This document shows positions 9,259-21,819 of a stretch of 37,632 nucleotides of DNA, piece by piece. The notes under the pieces are model-generated. The model made no database searches and was not told the DNA's origin. It was given only the letters and a program-made list of their open reading frames with translations. The position numbers and the translations under genes were made by a program. Origin of the DNA: Amphimedon queenslandica (taxonomy: Eukaryota; Porifera; Demospongiae; Haplosclerida; Niphatidae); the NCBI RefSeq assembly GCF_000090795.2, contig NW_003546540.1:34378-72009 (forward strand), in the 5' to 3' direction. Numbering within the stretch: position 1 is the first letter of the stretch; the number at the start of each line of letters is the position of its first letter.

Positions 9259-12200
9259 TTAATATTGTATTGCTCATTGAATCATGGCTACTACTGTATA
9301 GTCATTAAGTTACCACAAGAATGCGTCTTAATAATATAAAAGTAATAATTGATATTATTTATTTATTTCATTCTGATATAAGGTGTCATTATCTGTGCCA
9401 GCTGGTATGATAGAATGTGCCTGTACCTGCAATAATGGTGTGTGGGGACGGGGGCTATTTTTAGATCATTTCTGCTAGTAATTTGTTCTATATTTAGATC
9501 AATTTTGTTCCATTAGTCATTCCTTTTATTAGTCCATTAACTCATTAAGTTACTGCATACCAACACACACACACATCATGTACCGTTACAGCTGGTAATT
9601 TCGGAGGAGGACATTTTTGCAAATTTGGCATTATACATGTACGTGTATAATAACCATAAATATACTAGACATTAATGATTTATAATGTACCTGCACTTGT
9701 ATAGGTCATTCCTTCTAAGCAGTCTTATCAACAATATAATCAGCAGCAGCAGGAGCAGGGGCGGGTTCATCGTCCCAGTACGACAGATTACAAGCACATC
9801 GTTAGTCTAGAGGTTGATCAGGACTTGGGGTTTTCGATCATCTCCAAAGACGGGATCACGTTTGTCCATGTCATCACACCAGGGAGTACCACAGAGAAGG
9901 TAATGAATATGGACAATAATCATAATCTTTATCTTGTACTGTAGGACGGTAAGCTAATGTCTGGAGACCAGCTGCTATCAGTTAACGGTGAAGAGGTCTT
10001 TGGTCTGTCTCATAGCTCAGTGTTGGACATACTCCAGTCTTGTAAGAGGTTTCCGGATCAACCCGTCAAACTGGTTGTATCCCGTCAGACGGGACCAGGC
10101 CAGGTGGAGGAGGCGGAGGAAAGCTTCTCAGATATTGACGTAATATTAATAATAATAATCAATTTATTTATTAACTAATTTATTTTATTTTTTAGTCATC
10201 GTCATCAGATACTGAGACAGTTGAGGTACAGCTGGTAAAGTCAACGAGTGGGAGGGGCGGACTAGGAATATCAATAAATGCACTTGTTAACGACCACACC
10301 GAAGGTAATTAAGAGTATTAATTAATTAATTAATTAGTTATTTATTTTATTTTATTAGAGGACAAAGGGATATACATAAGGGCGGTTCATCCAGAGGGTC
10401 CAGCTGCTTTAAGTGGATCAGTTCATTGTAAGGACAGGATAGTATCAGTGAATAGCCAGTCACTGAGGGGACTATCCAATAAAGAGGCGGCAAGACTTTT
10501 AAGAACAGCTGGAGACAGTGTACGACTGGAACTGAGACGAAAGAAGAGAGAGAAGAGAGAAGGAGGAGGAGAGAGAGCGGAGGGTAATGTTGAAGATAAT
10601 AGAAGAACAGGACAGCTGGAAGGAACTGATGGTGTAAAGGAGGAAGAGGAGGAGGAAGTGGTTAATGAGAGCGGGTTAAGGGTGAGGAGTCCTCTCTCAC
10701 CGTCCGTTGTACAATGGGGGAATATACTAGGACCCGATAAGGAACTGATAGTGAGTTATGGGCGGGGCAGTGGGAGGGGCTAACATAAGTTAATGGGTGG
10801 GGCTAATAATAAGTTAGTGGGTGGGGTTTAAATTATTATTATATTCATAGACTGCATACATACAGAAGACTGATGATAGTAAAGGCTTAGGGTTTGGAAT
10901 GGAGAGTATTGCTGNNNNNNNNNNNNNNNNNNNNNNNNNNNNNNNNNNNNNNNNNNNNNNNNNNNNNNNNNNNNNNNNNNNNNNNNNNNNNNNNNNNNNN
11001 NNNNNNNNNNNNNNNNNNNNNNNNNNNNNNNNNNNNNNNNNNNNNNNNNNNNNNNNNNNNNNNNNNNNNNNNNNNNNNNNNNNNNNNNNNNNNNNNNNNN
11101 NNNNNTATTAGAAAATGTAATAAAATTTAGGATCATTTTAGAGCCAATTTTTTTAAAGAAAGTAATATTTTTCAAGTTATAGCTAAACTAATAATTAATA
11201 TACTGTTGATATATGCTACGTATGATAATAATTTTGAGTGGATTCCAACTACGTGTTACAAGCCTCAGTAACAAGTAATGAATATCATTATAGTCCGACC
11301 CACGATAGCCTTGTAACGTTTTATGCATTTATAAAGAGACCAGTAAAGGATGAAGAAGTGTGAAGTTATCTTGTCATAGAAAGAAACAATTTTTGAATGG
11401 GCAATTCACTGCAATTGCCCTGCTCTAATAAATCAATTTAGCTTAATGCTACTAATCTTTATTATTATTATTATTATTATAACACAACAATAGAGAGTGT
11501 GACACATACATGTACTGTACATGTAGATAACATTATGATGGGAATTATTATTATTATTATTATTAATTATAACAGGCAGTATTCGTCACATTATTAAATC
11601 CATTAAAGAAGGCGGTCCAATGGACACTGCTAGTAGACTAAGAGTAGGAGACGAGATACTTCAAGTCAATGGTCAGGTGCTGGTGGGTATGTCACATGAC
11701 ATGGCGAGTGACGTGGTACGGGAGGCAGCTGGTAGTGTTAAACTGATAGTGTGTCGGACTAACACTGGACCAGCTGATACTGATACCATTGATAAGGAAT
11801 CAGTCACTGATCAAGGTAATCTACTTGTTCATGATTTCAATATAATGGAGAAGGAATATTGTCATGTAATAAACAGTTTCTTTCTGTTTCAATTTGGCTT
11901 AAAATTGATTCTCATTTTTGCTGACAAATGGCTACTTTAATTCTTCAATTTTTGTATTAAAATAAATGTACAGTACATGAGCCTCAAGAATTCTTGATAA
12001 TAAATAATAAATATTTTGATCAAATATGGCATTTAAAATGTTGATGATGTACATGTATATTGCATTGCAGCTGTACGTCTCCTCTTATGTACTCCATTTT
12101 AATTTCTAGTGTCTCCAGTCCCTCCTATCTCCTCTACCTCTGGCCTCCCTCCAATTGAAGTTCACCAACCGACCACCTCAGAGTCAGAGGATGACCACAC

Positions 12201-12523
12201 CCTCCCTGTCTCCCTGGCAACCTCTCCCTCTCCTGTCGCTATACATGCGACTGCTGGTCTTTATCAAAACTTGAATTTCTCACGTTTTGAGAGACAGTCC
12301 TGGAGAGAAAGACACAACGAGGAAACCAGGAGGTACTTAAGTGCATACGTGTACATGTTTTGGTAAAATGTAGTTACTTGTACATGAACAACTGTATATT
12401 AAGATTTAGTCTTGTTCCATCATGAGCATGTGAAGAATGAATCATGAATATATATTGGCGGTTTCTTCACCAGCTGCCTATAAATGCTACTATCAATCTG
12501 TCCTAATATAATCCAGCTGTACA

Positions 12524-12569
<46 letters not shown>

Positions 12570-15500
12570 CCCTCTCTCTCTCTTTCCTTATCAACAGGTT
12601 AAAGGAGAGGTTTGAGTTGAGACGAGAGCATTACAAGCGATTCTTTCAAGAGCAGGCGGACGAACTGGAGAGGGTAGAGAAGGAGAATGAGGAGAGAAGG
12701 AACAGGATTGAAGAAGAGAAGCACAAGCAGGAGACTGGAGAGAAGAAGTCTTCACTTACCTCCGGACTACATTACAGCTATTACGCACCGATATCATTCC
12801 CATCATTACATGAAGTACGTACCAATTTACCAGTGTACCAGTATACCAGTGTACCAGCATACCAGTGCACTGTATCTGATGCATATACATGTACTTATGT
12901 TGTGTGGAAAGTTTGAGCTGATTCCAATCAAATGATATTATAGATCTAATAATAAATTGAAAATGATATTATTTATTCTTTATAATGAGGATTCCTTACA
13001 TTGTGTAAGTCATGAGTTAGTTTGAGTGGATTCCAACTACGTGTTACAAGCCTCAGTAACAAGTAATGAATATCATTATAGTCCGACCCACGATAGCCTT
13101 GTAACGTTTCATGCATTTATAAAGAGACCAGTAAAGGTTGAAGGAGGTGGGAATGTCTTTTTGTAACTGTATACAAAAATTTTTGAATGGGCAATTCACT
13201 GCAATTGCCCTGCTCTAATTAAACAATACATTACTGTTCCTTTACTCTATAAGGTCTTCTTATTCCATCATGTCCTCTTATCCTTCACAGGATGAGTACT
13301 TACTAATGTACCAGTGTACCAGTGTACATGTACCAGCGTACCACTGGTACATGTACCAGTATACCAGTGTACATGTACCAGTGTACTGTATTTTATACAT
13401 ATACATGTTCTTATGTTGTGTAGAAAGTTTGAGCTGATTTTGATCAAATTTGGATTTTTTACAAACTTTTAAAGTTGCTCCAAAATTTTGTCAAAAATGA
13501 GAGAATTCTCCATTTTCATTACATTTCCTGATACATATGTAAATTTATGCTCTTTTTTATTATTAATAGAGTGGTGAACGAGTGGGCGGAGATGAAGTAG
13601 GTGGGGCCAGAGACGGTGATGAATCCAGTGACGGGGGTGGTTCCAACAACAGAGACTCGTTAGCGTCAGAAGAATCTTCAACAAGCACCGCCCTCTCTCC
13701 GGTACCAGGATCAGCCTGGGAGACTACAGTGACCTTCATTAAACTAGTGAAAGGAAGAGAAGGACTAGGATTCAGTATATTGAACTTCTCTGTAAGTTTC
13801 TATGGAGGAACATGTACATGTACATCCCTGCCACCTCCGCTCACGTGAGACCACAATGCACTAGGTGGGTGTGGTTATAACCAATTAGGAGGGTGTGGTC
13901 ACCTTTAGATTAATTAGGGGTGTGGTTATATGTAAGGCCACACCTACATGTACAGTGTATAGCCTCTATATTAAAGATACATGTACATGTACATGTGTTT
14001 TTTATAATGAGGATTCCTTACATTGTGTAATTCATGAGTTAGTTTGAGTGGATTCCAACTACGTGTTACAAGCCTCAGTAACAAGTAATGAATATCATTA
14101 TAGTCCGACCCACGATAGCCTTGTAACGTTTTATGCATTTATAAAGAGACCGGTAAAGACTGCATTCTTTATCTTGAGGGAAGAAATTGTTGCAGTAAGA
14201 ACAATTTTTGAATGGGCAATTCACTGCAATTGCCCTGCTCTAATTCAACAATTAATATACATTACTGTTCCTTTACTGTATAACCTCTTCTTATTTCATC
14301 ATTTCCTCTTATCATTCACACAGGATGAGTCTTCACCAGGTGATACCGTCACTCTAGTTCATTCTTTAGTCTCTGGAGGGGCAGCTGAGAGAGATGGTCG
14401 GTTACAAAAAGGAGACAAGCTAGTTAATATAAATGGAGTGTCAGTCGTCAACCAGACACTTCAGTTTACTGTAGAGCAGCTGAACTCTGTACCACTGGTA
14501 AGGGAGAGAGGGAGGGAGGGAGGGAGGGAGAGGGAGGGAAAAAGAGAGAGAGATGGGGGAGGAGAGAAGTGAAGGTGTTTTGTAATTTCTTTTGCTTCAG
14601 TGGTCTGTGGTTCATTACCACAAAACATTAAATCATCGTTGTACCATATCTTTCACCATGCAGTAGTGCTCTGACAATCACGAAAATAAAAGCCACGATT
14701 TGGTTCACTTTGCTTAACCACGAAAAATATAGCGACATCATAACCGCCCACATGTACTTTATTAAATGTTTATTATTTCTGGTAGGACGGCACTGTGGTT
14801 CTGGGTATTAACAGGCGAGAGTTGTTCAGTCCTGATTTTGATTCAACTGCTACTTCTAACAGTTTATCACCAGACCATCTCCTTGATGAGGACAGATTGG
14901 ATGATGATGAAGAATTTGATCGAAAAAATGGAAAGAAACATGTAAGAATGAAATATCAGTAATTTTAGTATTTTATTTATTTATTTGTTTATTCGTAGGC
15001 TCACACTCACGTGAGGTCAGAACCTGACGAAGTTTCTCAGTTTCTTGATTTACCCGAGAGACGTGCTGCGTCAGCAACTGACGGGATCAGAAGTGCCACG
15101 CCCCCTGATATTGCTAAACCAAAGACCCAGACTCAATCCGGAATGAATTTCTTGTCTCGTACTAGAAGTGACGAGCCGGCGAGGGGAGATATGGGCATGT
15201 CTGGGGGCGGAGTCACAGGACATAATCTACGACATGTTGAATCGACTTCTGAAGAAACTTTAGTCGGCAGTTCTAGTCATCAGGACCTTCACTTCTCAAG
15301 GTAAGGCACTTCTACACATACGTACATGTAAGTACATGTACAGTATATGTATCAGGAAATGTAATAAAAATGGAGGATCCTCTCCTTTTCATTTTTGGCA
15401 AAATTTGGCCCGAGACCATGTACTATAGTACAGGGACTTTTGTCCAATTTTGAAGCAACTTTAAAAATTCGTAAAAAAATCCAAATTTGATCGGAATCAG

Positions 15501-18500
15501 CTCAAACTTTCTACACAGCATAAGAACATGTATATGTATCAGAAAATGTAATAAAAATGGAGAATTTTCTACTTTTCATTTTTGGCAAAATTTGGCCCAA
15601 GTCCCAGGGACTTTGGCCTGATTTTGGAGCAACTCCAAAAATTTTAGAACTTTAAAGTGGGTCATTCTTTACTTGTAAAATTGTGTTAAAAACTTAAAAT
15701 TAACTCATTAATTATTTATATTATTTTATTTGTTTATTATTAGTAATCAACCCAGTCCTAAGCAGCAGGTCTCTCCTCTAATGAAAGTAAAACCTCCTCA
15801 TCAACAAAGAGACGTCTCGTCTTCTCTTAAAACTCAACTGAGTACCAGCAGCAAGGCCAGCTCTGTTGCAACCAGTGTTGGGATGGGTGGGGAAAGAGGT
15901 GTGGCTACTATATTCAGTCCCTCCCAGTCTCAGGACAGCTTCGTTGAGAGTGGTCTCAGCCCTGATACCAGTGACACTGGTGATCACTCCGCTGAATCAG
16001 TTGAAACTGAACCGAGAGAAGTGGATATTAAGAAAGGAACAGCTCATCTTGGTAAGAAATATGTACAGTGTAGCCTCTTTATTAAGGACACCATTGGGTC
16101 CACACTACCTGTCCTTAATACATGTACAGTGTAGCCTCTTTATTAAGGACACCATTGGGCCCACACTACCTGTCCTTAATACATGTACAGTGTAGCCTCT
16201 TTATTAAGGACACCATTGGGCCCACACTACCTGTCCTTAATACATGTACAGTGTAGCCTCTTTATTAAGGACACCATTGGGCCCACACTACCTGTCCTTA
16301 ATACATGTACAGTGTAGCCTCTTTATTAAGGACACCATTGGGCCCACACTACCTGTCCTTAATACATGTACAGTGTAGCCTCTTTATTAAGGACACCATT
16401 GGGCCCACACTACCTGTCCTTAATACATGTACAGTGTAGCCTCTTTTTTAAGGACACCATTGGGCCCACACTACCTGTCCTTAATACAAGGTGTCCTCAT
16501 TTCAGAGGTACTTTTGTATAGGCTTGTACCAATTGGGACATTACAAAATGTCCTCATGTGTATTTAATTATATTCAATTAATTGTTTAATTAGAGCAGGG
16601 CAATTGCAGTGAATTGCCCATTCAAAAATTGTTAGCTTAAACATTTTCCTAAACACATCCTTCAACCTTTACTGATCTCTTTATAAATGCATGAAACGTT
16701 ACAAGGCTATCGTGGGTCGGACTATAATGATATTCATTACTTGTTACTGAGGCTTGTAACACGTAGTTGGAATCCACTCAAAATTATTATCATACGTAGC
16801 ATAATATATCAACAGTATATTAATTATTAGTTTAATGAAGATACATTAGTGTAACAAAATTCTTATACAGTATAACCTCCTCCTATTGTGGACACTCTAA
16901 AATAAGGACACCTCTATAATGAGGAGGGTTAGTATCAGTCCCAAATCCCAATACAATAGTAATGTGTATTAATGAACCTCTGAAATAAGGACAGGTTCAT
17001 AATCAGGAGCTAGGGTATTATGGGGTCCCAAAGTGTCCAGGATAAACAGGACTGACTGTACATGTACATGTACACATGGTCCCTGAGGCTTGTAGCTACC
17101 TGACAGTGGTGTTATAAGAAATGTTGTGGTCTTTTTTGAATCTTTAATCTTGTCTAGTCTAGCAGCAGTCCTTAGTTTCAGTTAGCTTTGACTTGTTCCC
17201 TTGGAATGTTTATAAAGCAGCCAGACACAGCTACTCACTTATCTTGTACATTATTAGTATATTACTGAAGCACTTTCAATTTGTCATTGACCTAGTGTTT
17301 GTGCAATGTATATGGCTTTGTGTCATTAGACTTAGAAACTGTAGCATGTAGTGTGTACCAGTAATGTAATACCTGAGTCCCTTGATATCTGCCCTCAGCT
17401 TCACCTCAAGCAGATATCTCAGTCCTCAGGTATTACATTACTTATACACACACACACCTCCAGACAGGCTGGACTACATGTACACCTCCATTTAATGGAC
17501 AGCACCTAGTGTACCAATTACATTCCTTACTGTATAAAATAACCTCCACATAAAGGACACCTCTGTATAACAGAGACACTTTCTTGCCCCAAAGTGTCCA
17601 TTATAGCAAGGCTACACTGTACATGTGCAGTTAGGGTGGTATTACATGGACAGTTGATGGTGTAAATTAGCATTTTCATTTTTGGTTCTGTCCTGTTGGT
17701 GAGTGATGGAATGCTGATAATGTTTTCCAGCCACTAGTTTGTGGTTTACCAACCCTCCCAGTATAAAAGGGAGAGCTCCCTTTCACAAACATACCATTGC
17801 CTCTAGCTGTTTTCCTACCAGCCTGTGGCATATCTTAATACCTGAGCTTATCTCTTTCCAATTGAGAGAGAGAGAGAGAAAGAGAAGGAGAGAGAGAGAT
17901 GTTTCAAAGCTGTTTTCCATATCCTTCTCTGTTGCCATCTTGTCTGCTTCCATCACATTTGCTTCAATATATCTCTGTCTCTTCTTGCAAAGGTCTAACT
18001 GTCATGGAGGATAAAGGATTCATTGTCGTGAAAAAGATTGAGTCAGGCTCAGCTCTTGCTAAAGATGGAAGGGTGAGAGTTGGTGACCGTATCTTAGCAA
18101 TCAATGGAAAATCAGTGGAAGGACTGAGCATTGCTAAAGTCAAGTAAGAGAGAGAAAGAGAGGGAGAGAATAGGAAAGTTAGAAGGTGATGGATGCATTT
18201 AGCAGCAGCTGCTACTAAATTTCAAATATTGTTTGTTGTTTTGTAGGAGTATGCTTAAAAGAGCTTCTTCCACAAAATCAACTAAAGTGAAGTAAGTATA
18301 TGAACTTCATTTATTCAATATTTATTGCATCTCTATTTCTATCCTCCTCCATTTAGGATAACATATCTACCAGTACCTCAAGGATTCTCCATGAGTTACA
18401 GCAACATCATAACATCTTCAGCAGGAGGAGGAGGAGGACCCTCTGGTAAGTATACTAATAATATACTAATCTGTAAATTCATGTACCTTTATTTAACACA

Positions 18501-20157
18501 GAGACACCGTCAGCTCCTGCTACAGCTGCTAGATACATAGCTTCAGGACAACACACTGGAATGAGTCACCAGATGAATATACCATCACACCAGCAGCAGC
18601 AACAGCAACATGGCGGACTAATGTCCACTCAATCCCACCAGGCCTACCCCTGGGCCCAGCAGCACTACTACACCCTCCCTCCCCGTCATCCCCACCACCC
18701 GATACAGACATACATGGATCATGTGCAACAGGGCGTGGTCAAGCCACACCCCCAAGCCCCTCCTCCTGTATACGACATGTATCAAAGTCATGTTAATCCT
18801 TCTCGTGGTGGCCACACCTACCATCACCCACTGAACTGGAATATTACTCAAGGAGTGGGCGGAGCAAGTGCCGGAGGAGGTGGAGACTATTCTGGAGGTG
18901 GGGCTCATCCTGGGGGTGGGGCTCAAGGTAATTGGAGGATTGGTCAGTACGGGGGTAACACAGGATCTGGTAATGAGTATCATTATGGACCAGCGATGCC
19001 TCATAAATATAACACTATCCACAGAACTGAATTGGAACATCAGCAGATGACACGCCTTCCTCAATTAGCCCCGCCCCCTCCGCCAATGTACAGCACAGAT
19101 ACTTATTCATTTCCTAGTTACTCTCCTCAGCGATATGAAGGGGGCGGGGACTATGACCACAACCCTGGGCGGGGCCATTGGTCACATGAGCCGACTGGTG
19201 TCATGTATGGGGCTAGAATGGGCGGGGCTTATATTGACCCCACCCAGCCAAGACTAGTAGAGGTGAAGAGGAATGCTTCGGGATCTTTAGGAATATCCCT
19301 CGGGTCTATAGAGGAAGGGGGCGTGGTCATTAACGATATATCGGCTGGATGTCAGAGTATGACCAAAGGACAACTAGTGGTTGGAGATAAGATATTGGAG
19401 GTAAGTGTGCAGCTGTTAATAATTACTGTTTGAATTGTTGCATGTGAATTTACATGTATTTTATTTATTCATTTACATGTGTATTTGTTTGTTTAATTGT
19501 TTGTTTGTTTGTTTGTTTTCAGGTTAATGGTATTGACCTCAGAAACGTCTCCCAGTCAGATGCTATCAGTATCATAATGAATTGTCCTAATCCAGTTCAT
19601 CTATTGGTACAGACCTATACTCCTCCCCCTCAGCCCCACCCACCACCTCTTCACTCAATAATACCATCAGCTGGTACTGCTAACAACGGGACGGGAATGA
19701 GAGTACACACTTCACCTCTACACTCCAACGTAAGTCAGTATACTATTAGTAAATTACACTGTATACTATTAGTAATCTACTCTGTATAGTATTAGTAATC
19801 TACTCTGTATACTATTAGTAATCTACTCTGTATACTATAGGATGGTTCTTGGGCTATAGACGAAGAGGAGGACGAGGAGTTGAGACAGTCCTATCCTTAC
19901 GCTCAGGGCCACCTCTACCAGGTGACACTGAACAGAGGACAAGGAGGACTAGGTAACCGACCCTACCACCCACACAATTAATTAGTTTTGTTGTAAGGTT
20001 TGAGTATATTAAAGACGAGTCAATCACCGAACACTGGAGTGAGTATCATGCAGATACAACCGGGCAGCGTTGCTGATAGGACCAAGAAGATTAAGAGAGG
20101 AGACGAACTAATTCAAGTAATAATAATATTTTATTATTATTATTGTTGTTGTTGTGC

Positions 20158-20197
<40 letters not shown>

Positions 20198-21667
20198 GTT
20201 ATTAGGTTAATGAGCACTGTATCAAGGGGTGGAGTCAAAAGGACGTCTCTGATCTCTTGTCTCGTACATCAGTTCTGGTTAATCTTGTACTGATGAGGTA
20301 ATATCTATTTATAGACACAATGTGCTATTTATAGTAACGTTACTATATTAGGCCTACTCCTGACCCTAGACTCAGTCACCAGTCATCAACTCATTCACTG
20401 GATGGCGTCCAGTATCTTACTAAAGTTAGTAAATTATTAGTAAACTATCTCATCTTTATTATTGTCATTTTATTCTTCCATGATACGTGTACAGCAACCG
20501 TCAGTTGATCTATCAGGTCTACCATTAGTTAAAGCAGTTAACCTGGAGAGGGTAAGTACAGCTACTGTACTGTACATGTACTGTGTATATATACATGTAA
20601 TTAAAGTTTCCATTGTTGTTTTTAAATGGTCATAACTTGAAATTTTGTTGTCAAAATCAACTCAAACTTTCTACACAGCATAAGGACATCAATATGTATC
20701 AGAAAATGTAATAAAAATTGGGGGTGATTTCGGAGCCATTTTTTGGAAAAAACCATGGGCTATAGCCTTGGGTATTTTTCAGAATTTTGGTATTTTCTTA
20801 AAATGGCTGTAACTTGAAAAATTGAAGTCGGAATCAACTCAAACTTTCTACACAGCATAAGGACATCAATATGTATCAGAAAATGTAATAAAAATTGGGG
20901 GTGATTTCGGAGCCATTTTTTGGAAAAAACCATGGGCTATAGCCTTGGGTATTTTTCAGAATTTTGGTATTTTCTTAAAATGGCTGTAACTTGAAAAATT
21001 GAAGTCGGAATCAACTCAAACTTTCTACACAGCATAAGGACATCAATATGTATCAGAAAATGTAATAAAAATTGGGGGTGATTTCGGAGCCATTTTTTGG
21101 AAAAAACCATGGGCTATAGCCTTGGGTATTTTTCAGAATTTTGACGTTTTCTTAAAATGGCCGTAACTCAAAATATTGAAGCCGGAATCAACTCAAACTT
21201 TCTACACAGAATATGGACATCAATATGTATCAAAAAATATTTACATTTGCTGTAGGATGATGAACTAGGTCTTGGTTTCAATGTGTCAGAAGCTGATTTC
21301 AATGGACAAGCCGGAGTAAGGGTATCTTCAATAATACCAAGAGGACCAGCTGACCTGGTAAGTACATGAAGAAGTGATTTATTTGACGTCTTTTTATTAT
21401 TAATTTTATTATTTTAGGACGGTCACTTACAAGTTGGTGATTATATTCTATCAATTGATGGACACAATGTACTGGGAACCAAATATGAGAGGGTATATAT
21501 GTACATGTACATGTATAACTAATGTATTGAGTGGTTGAGTTTTATTTGATCAATTTTAAATTGTATATCCATCCTAATTATGCGGTATCCCTCTCTCTCT
21601 CCCTCTCCCTCTCCCTCCCTCTCTCTCTCTCTCTCTCCCTCTCCCTCTCCCTCTCTCTCTCTCTCCC

Positions 21668-21715
<48 letters not shown>

Positions 21716-21738
21716 TCTCTCCCTCCCTCTCTCTCTCC

Positions 21739-21819
<81 letters not shown>

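Larger units (their letters stand above)
10851..11815 (+). other. PDZ4, interrupted by an assembly gap
   Basis: The exon from 10851 gives [16 protein letters not shown] and then enters the run of N. The exon 11576-11815 gives the rest: [35 protein letters not shown] and VKLIVCRT. The halves together look like one complete PDZ, so the gap may hold little more than a donor and intron. Confidence 0.7.
13570..14941 (+). other. PDZ5 (three exons)
   Basis: Exons 13570-13791, 14324-14497 and 14786-14941 give [53 protein letters not shown] and [10 protein letters not shown]. An acidic tail follows. The first intron of this domain carries family A copy 3. Confidence 0.82.

Noticed and set aside
11233-11432. 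tRNA-derived SINE (possible A-box near TTTGAGTGG)
   Set aside because: No convincing B box at the right distance, no poly-A or simple-repeat tail and no target duplication; left as an unclassified repeat.
11233-11432. Hammerhead-type ribozyme in repeat family A
   Set aside because: The CUGANGA and GAAA core motifs are absent in both orientations.
14048-14572. 174-codon plus-strand frame
   Set aside because: It is repeat family A copy 3 read through by chance into the PDZ5 exon at 14324; the exon has its own acceptor.
16061-16492. CRISPR-like array of 61-bp direct repeats
   Set aside because: The units are contiguous with no unique spacers and lie in a eukaryotic intron; it is a minisatellite.
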